A stretch of DNA of 64,000 nucleotides from Spisula solida (taxonomy: Eukaryota > Mollusca > Bivalvia > Venerida > Mactridae), in assembly GCA_947247005.1 (NCBI GenBank), contig OX365944.1, forward strand, positions 5,220,501-5,284,500, read 5' to 3'. A program made the position numbers and the translations under genes. Shown here piece after piece: positions 49,912 to 60,938 of this stretch (position 1 is the first letter of the stretch; each line of letters opens with the position of its first letter). The notes below the pieces were generated by a model that was given only the letters and a program-made list of their open reading frames with translations, was not told the DNA's origin and did not search any database.

Positions 49912-50059
49912 AAATGGATATGCACAAGATTTAATAAAAATGAACATCGAAAATGTATGTATTTTCTTTTTCTTTTTGTAAACAAAGGCTAGTGTTATCA
50001 CCGGCGGACTATTTCATGAGTTTATATTATCTGAATAGATAAAAAAGAATAAAATATTT

Positions 50060-50127
50060 GGCAGCGGTGGGATTCGAACCCACGCCTCCGAAGAGACTGG
50101 TGCCTTAGACCGCTCAGCCACGCTACC
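50060..50127 (-). pseudogene. tRNA-Leu pseudogene lacking the anticodon
   Basis: Minus-strand sequence matches the tRNA-Leu at 48760 almost base for base (one C to T in the D-arm) but is 68 instead of 81 long. The missing 13 bases run from the 5' half of the anticodon stem through the anticodon, between two GGC triplets, so a deletion between short direct repeats explains it. Acceptor stem, variable arm, T-arm and both internal promoter boxes remain. It cannot decode a codon. Confidence 0.9.
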
Positions 50128-51663
50128 GTTTTGCTCCATTATTTGATTAGTTACCTTAGCGTAGCTGATATGTATATATATCAAACAATGCGTATCCCGA
50201 TGCAGGTTATGATATAATGTGCATACTCTACCACGCTTTGTGGTACCAAACGGCTTATCGCCCATTCAGAACCGTGTACCTAGCATACGTATTTTTTAAT
50301 ATAATGTAGCGTCACATTTAGAAACGCATGTATTCCTTAAAACTGCGAATTCAGTTTACATTTTATTACTTCACTATGAATTGTATTCAAATTATGAAAA
50401 AATGAGTAAATTTCCCTTTTCTTAAACATGACAAAAATACAAATTCATGTGCTTTCGTGGAGTTTTTATCTTCGACGGCTTATTTTCATGACTGTGCTTT
50501 AACAAACTATATATTTGCTTAATATCTAGATTTAATCTTTTTACCTTGTTCGCTCTGTCAGTTCCACTATATCCGTAATAGGAGTATTTCTCCATTGTTG
50601 TAATTATAAGTAAAATCGCCCCATGTCCTCGCATGTATTGTATAAATATTATATGAAGCAAGACACATAACGATATAATATATATAATTGTTCGAATTGA
50701 TGAATGAGTAACACAAGGTACGTTCATATCTTCACTACCACACACTATCAAGTCCCACGAGAGTATATTCGTTGTTGTTGAATGTGTGAAACAAGAAATA
50801 ATAAATCTTGATAATGTGAATAATATGTACATATCCTCGGGAAATTGAATTATTCGATGATGTTGTAATAATTCTTTAGACCTTTTGCCCAATGAGATTC
50901 AATAAAAGTATATGAACTTATCTCAAATAGGGTCCTGTGTTTTTGTTGAAGGGACAGAAAGTACAAGAAACAGTGGTGTGATACAGGAAACAATCTGTTT
51001 GTGTGATACTGTTACTGGTGATTGATATTTTATTATATCATAATTAAGGCCATGAATGCAATTCAACAACGTAGCTTTTGCATATTTGTTTCGTGATATA
51101 CGCCACTGGTTTGCCAATCAAAATATCTGACTTAATTAGGATCGATAATTATGGAGAGAACATTTCAACACGGTGTCTTATTTCTGGACATGGAATACAT
51201 ATATTGACAAGCCAAATAAATGCCACACTGCGTCCGGCAAGATTTTCCATTTTTGTTGACAAATATGTTAATTCATTGCCAACAATACGCATCTTTTATA
51301 TGATGAGTTTACCACATATAGGGACTGGGCCTTATTTTTGTTTTATGGTGTTTCTTTGATTTTGGTTGCATAGTTCTGTCGATTAAATTGTATATTATTG
51401 AGCTAGGATGTTACACCCATTTACGGTGCTTTTTCAAGTAGTTATGCAAAATGGATATTTATCTTTCTTCTTTAAGTACCCCCACTTAAACACTTTCGCA
51501 AAGCTGAAAGAATGAATTTTTTACCTTTAGGAAACGTGCACATTCTTGCATATACAGGGACTACATGAGTAACTTATTGAATAAAGTAAATACAAGCTTG
51601 AATGTCATCGATTTGACATCAATTTATACAAAAAAGAGAGTCCGCTGTCTATATTCACTCAAT
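50128..51663. other. Intergenic DNA with unrecognised ORFs
   Basis: The longest ORF is 156 codons on minus (50892-50422), with hydrophobic stretches and a basic, polar C-terminus including YSYYGYSGTDRANKVKRL. It has no recognised domain, and in AT-rich DNA it could be chance. A 93-codon plus ORF at 51078-51359 is also unrecognised. Confidence 0.25.
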
Positions 51664-52660
51664 GTATGTGGGACACTTGAAAAATATTAATCAGTGGGCG
51701 ATAACATGTTTAATATTCAATTAATGAGTATAAAAGTAAGACATTTTCTGAAAGATACAACCATTGCATAACGAACCAATAAAACAATATTGCAATTGGA
51801 GCAATATCCTTTCACCCATATGACATTTAACCAGCATGGTACTGTTTTATCAATGCACTTACGGAAATCGTAAACTTACGTCCAAATTTTTATTCTTTAT
51901 AATTCTTTACCGACTACACATTGGGGACTGATATGGTTTGTAGGAGTTCATTAATTGAATTATTACTTGTAAGACAGCTCCATTTACCAAACCAAATAGT
52001 TCAAAAAGAATTATAAATAATTTAAATTTGATCGTAAGTTTACGATTTTCGTAAGTGCTATGATAAAACAGTACCCAGGTGTATGGAACACTGGAATTGC
52101 AACAAAATAAGGCATATTAGTAATCGAAAGGGTTGACAATCATGTTCATAATTTCTATCATTTTTATCCGATTTATTTAAAATGTGTAGTGAATATACAT
52201 GATTGTTTGGAAAAGCTAAATGGTTTCAGTTGTAGAGAGAATCTGTCATTAGCCAAGTACAAAAAATACACTTGAAAACAGTAATTTACTGGAACTATGC
52301 CCCATACGATGATACAGTATTGTACTATTTGGCGTGTTAAGTGAAAAAGTCCAACATGCAGCTATTTTAACCATATAAGTATGTTTTCGTCTTTAACATA
52401 ATAAATAAAATCTAAATAATTCATAATTTGTCTGTCACAACAGCGTAAATTACAGGATCATGTAACCAAAACTACGTGTTGTAGAGTATGACGTCAGATC
52501 CCTAACAAAATAATACGAAAAACAAACATAAAAACACAATCATGATGGTTATTTCATATTAGAAGAATTACATGAAATGTACAACAAGGGCGAATTTCCA
52601 TTTTTGTCATAAATTGGGATACAACAGTACACCACTCATTTTAAAAAAGTTATGGTAGAA
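51664..52660. mobile_element. Mariner-like family B, copy 2, split by a MITE
   Basis: The left end (TATGTGGGACACTTGAAAAA, then TATTAATCAGTGGGCGATAA) matches the right end of copy 1 at 24409 read in reverse, and later blocks (GACGTCA near 52490, ACACAATCATGATGG, GTATACAACAGTAC-like) follow copy 1 in inverse order up to about 52650. The remaining part and the far terminus are missing or too diverged. The 239-bp MITE at 51838-52076 interrupts it. Confidence 0.65.
51838..52076. mobile_element. 239-bp foldback MITE, copy 2, nested
   Basis: GGTACTGTTTTATC at the left and GATAAAACAGTACCC at the right, with internal CGTAAACTTACG and CGTAAGTTTACG, match the copy at 34-272 in structure and exact length. 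It sits inside the family B copy, between blocks that are contiguous in copy 1 near 24240-24260. Confidence 0.8.
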
Positions 52661-53968
52661 CGTAAGGGATATTTGTATAAATTATAATGAATGTAAAATA
52701 GATTAAATCGTCCGCCGAATAAAACTACATATTATAATCTAGAACGTTATGACAAATTCAGAGCAAATCAGTGTTTATTTAGCTAGAATATATCTAATAA
52801 AAATAAGGGGTTGCGAATTAAGTGTCTTATATTTTCACCTCAATTCAAACCATTCAAATTGTAGGGAATGCTTCTTTAAGAACGGATTTCATCAGACGTA
52901 AATTTTTAACCACTATTCTAACACGATCTGCGGATTAATCCATATACGCATAGAGCAAACCAGGGCATGTATTATTACCGCAATAAAATATACCTATCAA
53001 ATTGGCTGTTACAATTTACGCCCCGTATTACATGACTTATTTATGAATGAATGAGCGTAAACTGTAAAGTAAAAACTTCAACGAGTCGCTAACAAGGCGA
53101 GTTGCCCGAATATCCAGTTTTACAGTTATGACGCATCTATTTTTAGAACCTTCAATATACTCTCGAAACTAAGTTTCATAAAAACTTCTGATAATCAATT
53201 CATCTATATTTTTTCATTTCATGAAATAGATACCCTATACTCGTGTTATTAAAATTGTCTCAATGTTTAAAATGTGTTATTTCGTACAGAAAATTACGAA
53301 GGTCGTTTCATTAACGTGGGAGGTAATTGTACCAGCTAATAAGGCACTAAATATCAGCGTGGAATTATTTTCAATGGCAAATGGCTGAAAATGGAATGCG
53401 CGCAGTTAAATACTACGGACTATTATCGTTTTATTGTTTTATTCACCGACAAAATACGCGAACATATTTTTATTTCTTAACCAATTGATACAAATAAGAG
53501 TTTCAAATCAACTGCAATGACGTACACCAACTTTGATTAAATAAAAAAAATAGCTTGAATAAGATATTTAAACTTATCCCTCAGCTCTGAATTACAACCA
53601 TGTTACAGTATGAGTTTCATGGTTCTCAATTCTACATCTGTCTAGAGCAGACAAGTCAATATCTCACAAACTATTTTTGCAATAATATTTACATGTTATT
53701 ATACAGATTGCTATGTGCTTTATGCAATATCATATTTCCAGGACTGTTTCTCAATAGAACTAATAAATGGTACATTTAACATCAGACAGGTCATCGTATC
53801 ATGGTCCTTAAAGTTCCATGTGTTAGTGAATGCAAAATACATCACTGTACTATTTATTTGTCGTCTGTCTTATTTTCTTCAGTGGAATGACTTTCATCAC
53901 ATTGCAGCAAATACGTCAAATTATAATCATACAAGAATTCAAAACTTATTAAAAAAGATAATATAAAG
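52661..53968. other. AT-rich stretch without a recognised feature
   Basis: No paired inverted repeats, RNA genes or domain-bearing ORFs were found. An 83-codon ORF near its end (53715-53966) has no family resemblance. Confidence 0.35.
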
Positions 53969-54110
53969 TTCGACAGGGAAGGCAGCACTCAACTTAACCA
54001 GCTGAGCACAGAAAACATAAAAAGTCACATACCACAGTTACCAGTCACAATGCCAAACACAGAACCGAATTCCAAAGTCCTAAACCATCATTGCTCAGTA
54101 AAAGCGAAAC
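53969..54110 (+). repeat. Dispersed repeat family C, partial copy
   Basis: Begins CGACAGGGAAGGCAGCACTC and continues AACTTAACCAGCTGAGCACA and AGAAAACATAAA, followed by CACAATGCCAAACACAGAAC. It matches the start of the copies at 34899 and 55763. The opposite end was not found. Confidence 0.6.
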
Positions 54111-54487
54111 TGTTATACACCGACTACATTTTCCCAATGTTGTTATTTATCAAGTGTGCTCATGGTTACTGCTTTGTATTCATAACAAACATGACCTATA
54201 TTTCATTTCGGGAAAACGGATTTGTTTACAAAATATACTACTTTACTTTCGGTTCATATCAAGTAAAAATATCGCCTGCGCACATGTGCTTAATCCTTGC
54301 GTGGAATTTTATATTGTGTATGTACAGGTATAATATATCTATATTAGTATGAACATGTATTGGCATAATACGTGTACTGGTGACAGTGGGCTGCCATTTT
54401 CTAACCATGTGACTGACAATAGTTCAATATGGCGCCTTGTTATGTCAGAGGTCTATTGCAATGCATAAAGGCTGAGGTAATCAGAAT

Positions 54488-54913
54488 GCTTCATAGCCCT
54501 CGCCATGACTTTATTGCCCTCGCCATTACTTTATAGCCCTCGGCCATGACTTCATAGCCCTCGCAATGACTTTATAGCCCTCGCCATGACTTTATAGCCC
54601 TCGCCATGATTTCATAGCCCTCGGCCATGACATCATAGCCCTCGCCATGACTATATTGCCCTCGCCATGACTTTATAGCCCTCGGCCATGACTTCATAGC
54701 CCTCGCAATGAATTTATAGCCCTCGCCATGACTTTATAGCCCTCGCAATGATTTCATAGCCCTCGTCCATGACTTCATAGCCCTCACCATGACTTCATAG
54801 CCCTCGCTATGACTTCATAGCCCTCGCCATGACTTCATAGCCCTCGCCATGACTTCATAGTCCTCGCCATGACTTTATAGCCCTCGTCATGACTTAATAG
54901 CCCTCGCCATAAC
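54488..54913. repeat. 20-bp minisatellite, about 21 units
   Basis: The unit is CTTCATAGCCCTCGCCATGA, with C/T variation (TTCATAG or TTTATAG), occasional 21-base units containing CGGCC, and a few CGCAATGA units. Units at 54780-54900 are the most uniform. There is no sustained ORF because unit lengths vary. Confidence 0.9.
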
Positions 54914-55762
54914 ATCATTTTTGTGATGTCAGCTTACACTGAAAAATGGTACACATGAAAGTCCACCGTTTATATTGAGGCACAAAAGGCTAAGAGCTTC
55001 GGAAACAGCCGAGATCATTATTATTTTTTGATAAAGATAAATGGAAATCAAAGTTGATAATTTCACTGATTATTTTATTTTACACAGACTGTTGAATTAT
55101 TTATTTGGTTGATAACAATTTGTTGTTAAATTTCAAAAGCACTCTATCGTACAAATCACATATCGGATAAAATCAACATTACGTGATTGCAATTGAACAG
55201 TATTAGACATTTCTGGTGCTACAATGATTTCCTCGTGATGTGCTTTGTGTCTCTACCAACTGCACGTGTTTTCCGGGAAATAAATCTTAGAAATGGGATG
55301 TTATTGCCGTTTTGCCAATATGTTGGAATCAGTGACTTTAATTCTCTGTTCCATAATGAGTTATTGTAGCGCCAAAAACACCCGTGTTCTGTATCCACTT
55401 AATTGAACTTGTAGCTACTAGTTATTGGAACGCTGGTTTTAATTAGTTGAGAACAAAATACAGTATGTAATTAGTTGGCATAATGTTAAACTGTTGGTAG
55501 TTTAATTAATCGCGTCCTATATTTTTGCATAATTGAATCTGTACTTGGTCCTGTCTTTCATTCTGAAATATTTTCCACAGTTCGTTCAGTACACCTTTAG
55601 AACATAACCTTAACTATATACAGTTGAATAGTAATATATTTGGAAAGCTTTTAGAAGTTGATTTGAGTAGAATGTTAGGTTCATTTCACTAGACATTTAT
55701 ATCCGATATACGTAATTCCAATGATAAATGTATATCGGAAGTAATAAAAAGATCATATTAAG
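54914..55762. other. AT-rich spacer
   Basis: Contains only short ORFs without recognisable domains, and no paired inverted repeats. Confidence 0.35.
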
Positions 55763-56215
55763 TGAGACAGGGAAGGCAGCACTCAACTCAACCAGCCGGG
55801 CACAGAAAACGTAACGAACATAAAGCCACAATGCCCAACTGAATCAACTGAGCATAGAAAAGATAAAACACATACAAGGCACAATGCCCAATTAAACAAG
55901 TAAAGATCCGCACAAGTCCAAGAAGGCGAAAAGTAGAATGAATTAGCCCCAGCAATCAAAAAGCTGAATGCCCTAGCTGAACGACCAAGTTCCCTCAGTA
56001 AAACGAATACAATGCCTAGTTTCAGCTGTAAAAAATCCTAAAACGAAAAAGTTCCCAGCACACAGCCGAACAAGAAAATGATCAGCCCTAGCCCCAGCTG
56101 TTAAAAAGCTGAATGGAACAGACCCAGCCAACAAAGGCGGAACGCCCACGCCGAACGACCCAGCTACAACAGCAAAACCGCTGAAATACACAGCCTTAGC
56201 TGTCTTAAGCACAGG
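55763..56215 (+). repeat. Dispersed repeat family C, longest copy
   Basis: Begins GACAGGGAAGGCAGCACTCA and AACCAGCCGGGCACAGAAAA, then carries many tandem-like variants of CACAATGCCCAACT, AAAAAGCTGAATG and CCAGCTGTTAAAA up to about 56215. The internal short-word repetition, also visible in the copy at 34899, suggests the family grows by local duplication. A 79-codon minus ORF here is a by-product. Confidence 0.6.
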
Positions 56216-57967
56216 AACATGTGTTTAACTTAAGGCTTACTGTATTCTTGGCAAAAACGGATATTTCTCATTTTTGCACTGGCGTGTGACGAGTATTTTA
56301 ACACGTTTCAATACATGGGGACTTTTTAATATTATTTGAACCTTATTTGGTTTATCGACATTCGGAGACCAAAATACGTATGTTATTTTCTAAGCCGGTT
56401 GTGTTAACCAAAATGTTACTGTTAGCTTTATAACAGTTTTACTCGGTACATAATTTCTGAATATGAAAGGTGGTCCCTATTGTTTTCCACATCGAGTATA
56501 ACGTGGATCCGTGTGATGATATGCGTCGACATTTACTGCCATAAAACATTGCCAGACTTGTGAAAAATGTAGATATTAGATATTATCATATCGCTGATGA
56601 CGATTATTGTCCACATGATGTCTGTATTATAGTGACAGCAAAGTCAGTTTGACTGCAATAAAATGATAGACCCACTATAGTTTTATATTCAGGTTCAGAC
56701 AACATTAAACCGTATTTTTGCTGAGACAATTGTAATGGGTAGTAACGCACCCATGCTATATCTGATATTATCCAATAGTCGTTTATAACAACATAGACTT
56801 GATATGTATGCATGTACATATCCAAACATGTAAGTGGATGTCACTACCAGCTGTCAAATTCCTTTGTATATAATTAGTATCATTATTATTCAGCGTATTG
56901 ACTGTATTTGCACAGTGTCCATTTATTCAGGTCTGTCACTTGTATACAAATATTGCAATGTAATAAAATTGTGTTTTATTAGGGCCCTGCAACAACATTT
57001 TACGTGCCCTATAGTAATCACCCTGTCCGTCCGTCCGTCAGTCTGTCCGTCCACATTTTTCATGTTTATTTTCTAAATAATATATATTATAAATAATAAT
57101 AACTATTAATGATATTTACTTCAAACTTTAAACCTAAGCTCACAACAACAATACGCTAATTTATGACAAGTTACACAACTCTAGTTACATTATTAGAAGA
57201 ATAATGGCCCTTTAATCAATTCCAATTTTCCTAACTTTTGATATATTTTTCTTCATAACTTCTAAACAATAATAGATATTCATATGAAACTTGCTGTACT
57301 CATTGTCAGTGAGAATACGCATATATGAAGTAAAGGGCAATAACTCTAGCTTAGATAAATGTTGACTTACGCCCGTATTTCAGCTTCAAAAACTTTACCA
57401 TTGGCCATACCGGTAGTTCAAAAACCGTACACGATATTCAAATGAAACTTACTGGTATTGACAATAAGTACATGCATGTTTGTGTAGCAAAAAACAACAC
57501 TCACATTTGTAGCAAAAGGCAACATCTCTGGCTTTAGTAGGTTTTGGCTGATTGCTTTAGACACTTGCACTGTCCTGTTTGTGTATTTTCATCTTGCAAT
57601 CAATATTGGCCAATCAGGATGATGTAGGAACAGGGCAATGGCAATGAAACCAATGTCATTATTAAATTGACTTAGTATATCAAAAATAAGTTCAAACTTA
57701 ATAAAAGTCAAAGTTCATCATTATGGTTTCAATAATTATTTTGGAAATTAAACATTTGTTTGTTATTTTAGAAGGAAGTGAATTACTTTATTTCAGGCAT
57801 CAGTACATGTATAGATATGACTTTATTGTTGTGTCTTAGTACAGAAAATAGCAACTAATTGCACTGATAATTATGCAACCCCACTATACTTCTATACCCC
57901 CCCTCTTCTGGGATGCTACCACGGGGTACTGGTCACGACAGTGATAATTCTAGTTGTTTTAAACATC

Positions 57968-58294
57968 TTAATCGAAGAAAAGGTCAGTGCCAACCAATAC
58001 CTTATTCATTAAGGTACATACTGGATGACTTTTCATGACAGAATAAAATATAAAAAAAGCCATCATTAATTTTAAATCATTGAACAACATGAGCCCCCTT
58101 ACATTAATGACAACTTCCAAAAACTTCATGAAGTCCACATTCGCCATCGCAAATCCACTGAGTGTCATCAGAATCTCTATGTTAAAAACCAAGGCTAAAA
58201 TTCTGTTAAAAATCTCTCTCGACTTCTCTGGACCAATGGTTTGAAATTCTTTGCCATTAAATGTTCGAAATATACAGACTTTGAATGCCTTCAA
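57968..58294 (-). other. Unrecognised 108-codon ORF
   Basis: The frame starts MKAFKVCIFRTFNGKEF and contains GPEKSREIFNRILALVFN, a polar-then-hydrophobic composition that looks more coding-like than its neighbours, and ends with TAA. No domain is recognised, and there is no signal peptide and no clear splice site. It might be a fossil exon or chance. Confidence 0.2.
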
Positions 58295-58802
58295 ATAGAA
58301 GTATATGTCTTATTGAAAAACATTGCTGAATTGATGTGTATTGCTTTACAAAAGACTATCTGTAATTGTAAATCTTGTTCTTGATAGTTTTTGCACATTG
58401 TATATAAACAATATATTGCTATCATGTATTATGCTGCAATGTCCATATATCTGTAATTGTTGATTATTTTCAGGAGGCTCACAGGGAATGTTTATATACA
58501 CAATGTGATGTAAACAAGTGACCGGTCTGATTAATAGATTTATCCCAATTTCTCTTGTTAATGTCTTAATTTGAAAGATCTATGTGGCCTAGTAGATAAG
58601 ATGTTGGTTTTCCCTGCCGGTTTCATCCGATTGAAATGTTCTGAATAATAGCAAACTATACTGCTTAGTTTACTAATGGCAGTGATTTAATCCGATTGAA
58701 ATGTTCAAACAATTTTCTTATATTTCATTATTTATGATATCCAAGTGACAGTCCCCATTAAACGAACTGTAATAAGATGAACTGTACTTGTTTAATATTA
58801 TC

Positions 58803-58830
58803 CTGATAAAGGTCTATGTTAACCGAAACC
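58803..58830 (+). other. Degenerate hammerhead-like motif
   Basis: CTGATAAAGGT, a short loop, then AACCGAAACCGGTAG resembles a CUGANGA-stem-GAAAC core with a GGT/ACC stem II, but the invariant G of CUGANGA is A. It could be a decayed retroelement-borne hammerhead like the motif at 24661. Confidence 0.25.
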
Positions 58831-60329
58831 GGTAGATATAATAAAAGAAGTTAAAACCTGTTGTTTCCCGTATACCATATTTGATACAGTGAGCTACATT
58901 ATGAGATAAACAAATTTGTCAAATATGATAACGTTTTATTTTCGATGTTAATTTTGATAGTGTATGTTATATAATGTGTGACAATGAGGACACGTCCTTT
59001 ATAATCGCATTATCAGTGTGGACATATCACGTCATATGTTAAAATCGGTCCAACTTCTCAGTAAAATGATTCCAATTTTCCCTCATGTTATGTTTAATTT
59101 GTATGTAATTTGTGTTTGACTATGAACATGTAGTTCTATGTTAATAACTTTTTTGTTATGTTATGTTATTAAGATCGGTCAAACAATAAAATAATTACGA
59201 TTGTAAAATGGTATTAATTTTGTGTGGTCATATCTGTTCTTGAGGTCAAGGCGAACAATGACGTCACATACCACGCGCTATATCCAAACTGATACTAATA
59301 ACTTGATAATTTGGTCGGCAAGGTAGTGTACAGTTGTGGCACACGCTAGGCGTTGAAAACGAGGATACAATTTCTCGATCAATAGACCACTTATAGAATA
59401 GCCCTTTACTCATATATCTATCAAGTAACATACTCATATCCTTTGTCTGTTGCCATTTTGTTTCAAAAAGGATATTATAGGGGGACAATCAAATTATAGA
59501 AATGGACTAATCAAAACACATTAACAGAAGCAATCGCCATTACCTATGCGACTGTGTTTGCACTATTTTCTTTTTTCTCTGAATATATCATTATGGCACA
59601 TTTTATCACCAGGTTTCTTATCATGTTAGCTAATCAAGTCCATTTCTTATAAATGTGTTTACGTTTTTGTTTTAACTTCGTAAAAGATATAACGCGTCTA
59701 GATGCAGAAACTATGCAACAAAAATACACAAGTAGTCAACTGTCCAGTATCGACGTCTAATACGCCATTGGTTTCACAATCAAAGTGACATAGTTTTTAA
59801 CCACATCCAAATGTTGATAAATACAATGAATGAAGGACACATATCATTTGAAAATAATGACCTTTGTGCATGATACACTCATGTGAGTTGATTGAAAGGT
59901 AAATAGACAATTTAATCACATGGTCAACCTTGACAGCATTTATCTGATAGATATTATGTAAACCTTCGTCATACGATAATTGTTGGTGCTGCAACTAAAC
60001 ATTTTAGGATGCAGGAAATGTAGTGACGGTGCTTAACAAGACATTGTGAACCTGATTATTTGTTAAAGGATTAGTTACATAAAAGTGATTCAACTTAAAC
60101 AGTGATAAATCTGAGGTTAGTCGATTTCCGTTCTTTAATTTGTTGATGTAACTGTCGGTATCATATACATGATTCAGGCTTAATGGTAAATATTAACCAC
60201 TTTATGATATTTACAAGTGTCCAAGAATAATGACACTGAGGCAGTTGATAATTTTAAATACCCGAATGCTTATGTGGGCTGAGTAACTAAAAAGGTTTAG
60301 ATACAATACATAATCTAAATAAAACAACT

Positions 60330-60591
60330 GGGCTGGTATTCACAAAGCATCTTAAGTGAAAACTTAAATATTTTGACTTAAGTCAATAATTTGTGCAGCT
60401 TATATTTCCCGCAATTTGAAGAATAATCCATGTTTTTTTTAGTGATTATAGTAGCTGTTTACATAATGCTTCAAAACTATCTAAAATATTTAGCATGTTG
60501 ATTTTCATGCTTAACTGGTGTACTTTAGAAAAAAATAAGATCTTAAGAAGTTTCAAAGTTTTATGCTAAGATACTTTGTGAATACCAGCCC
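60330..60591. mobile_element. 262-bp MITE upstream of the B-box gene
   Basis: GGGCTGGTATTCACAAAG at the left pairs exactly with CTTTGTGAATACCAGCCC at the right, and the next bases CATCTTAAG and CTAAGATA also pair loosely. There is no ORF. It ends 348 bases before the B-box start codon, so it may lie in that gene's promoter or first intron. Confidence 0.8.
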
Positions 60592-60938
60592 TGATGTCTG
60601 AATTGTTTCAAGCTTTGGTATATGTGAAGAAGATGACCAAGTTAACACTAAATCATTTACCTGAATATCATTGTACTTTGTGAGCACGTCGCGGCCCTTT
60701 ATGTGACCCAATGGATATAATTTGAAAATCTTGGTTGTGATCATCTCTTTAGGTGTATTGTCGAATATTAACCTCTTTGGACTAAAGATTTTGTACCGGG
60801 TTGATCGACAAGGCTGGTTCTTACTTGTTTGTTTATTAATATTCACTACAATTCCTATTACATAGACAGTATCAACTGCTTAGACAAGCAATGAAGTAGT
60901 CTATAGGTACATGTTGACAATGTCTTTTTATTTCAGCT

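Larger units (their letters stand above)
56216..60329. other. Large intergenic region upstream of the B-box gene
   Basis: No gene could be supported across 4 kb. Items seen: a short CCGT run at 57026-57053; an unrecognised 108-codon minus ORF at 58294-57968; a hammerhead-like motif at 58803; and several ORFs of 60-80 codons. The B-box gene's non-coding first exon and promoter probably lie in its right part or just after 60591. Confidence 0.35.

Noticed and set aside
50422..50892. 156-codon minus ORF
   Set aside because: It has no domain, no splice support and a composition expected of AT-rich DNA. It is mentioned in the spacer entry but not called a gene.
57026..57053. CCGT short repeat as a regulatory site
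   Set aside because: It is a simple microsatellite-like run with no partner or context suggesting function.
58575..58632. tRNA-derived SINE head (GGCCTAGTAGATAAGATG)
   Set aside because: It has weak promoter-box resemblance only, and no second copy or tail in the window.
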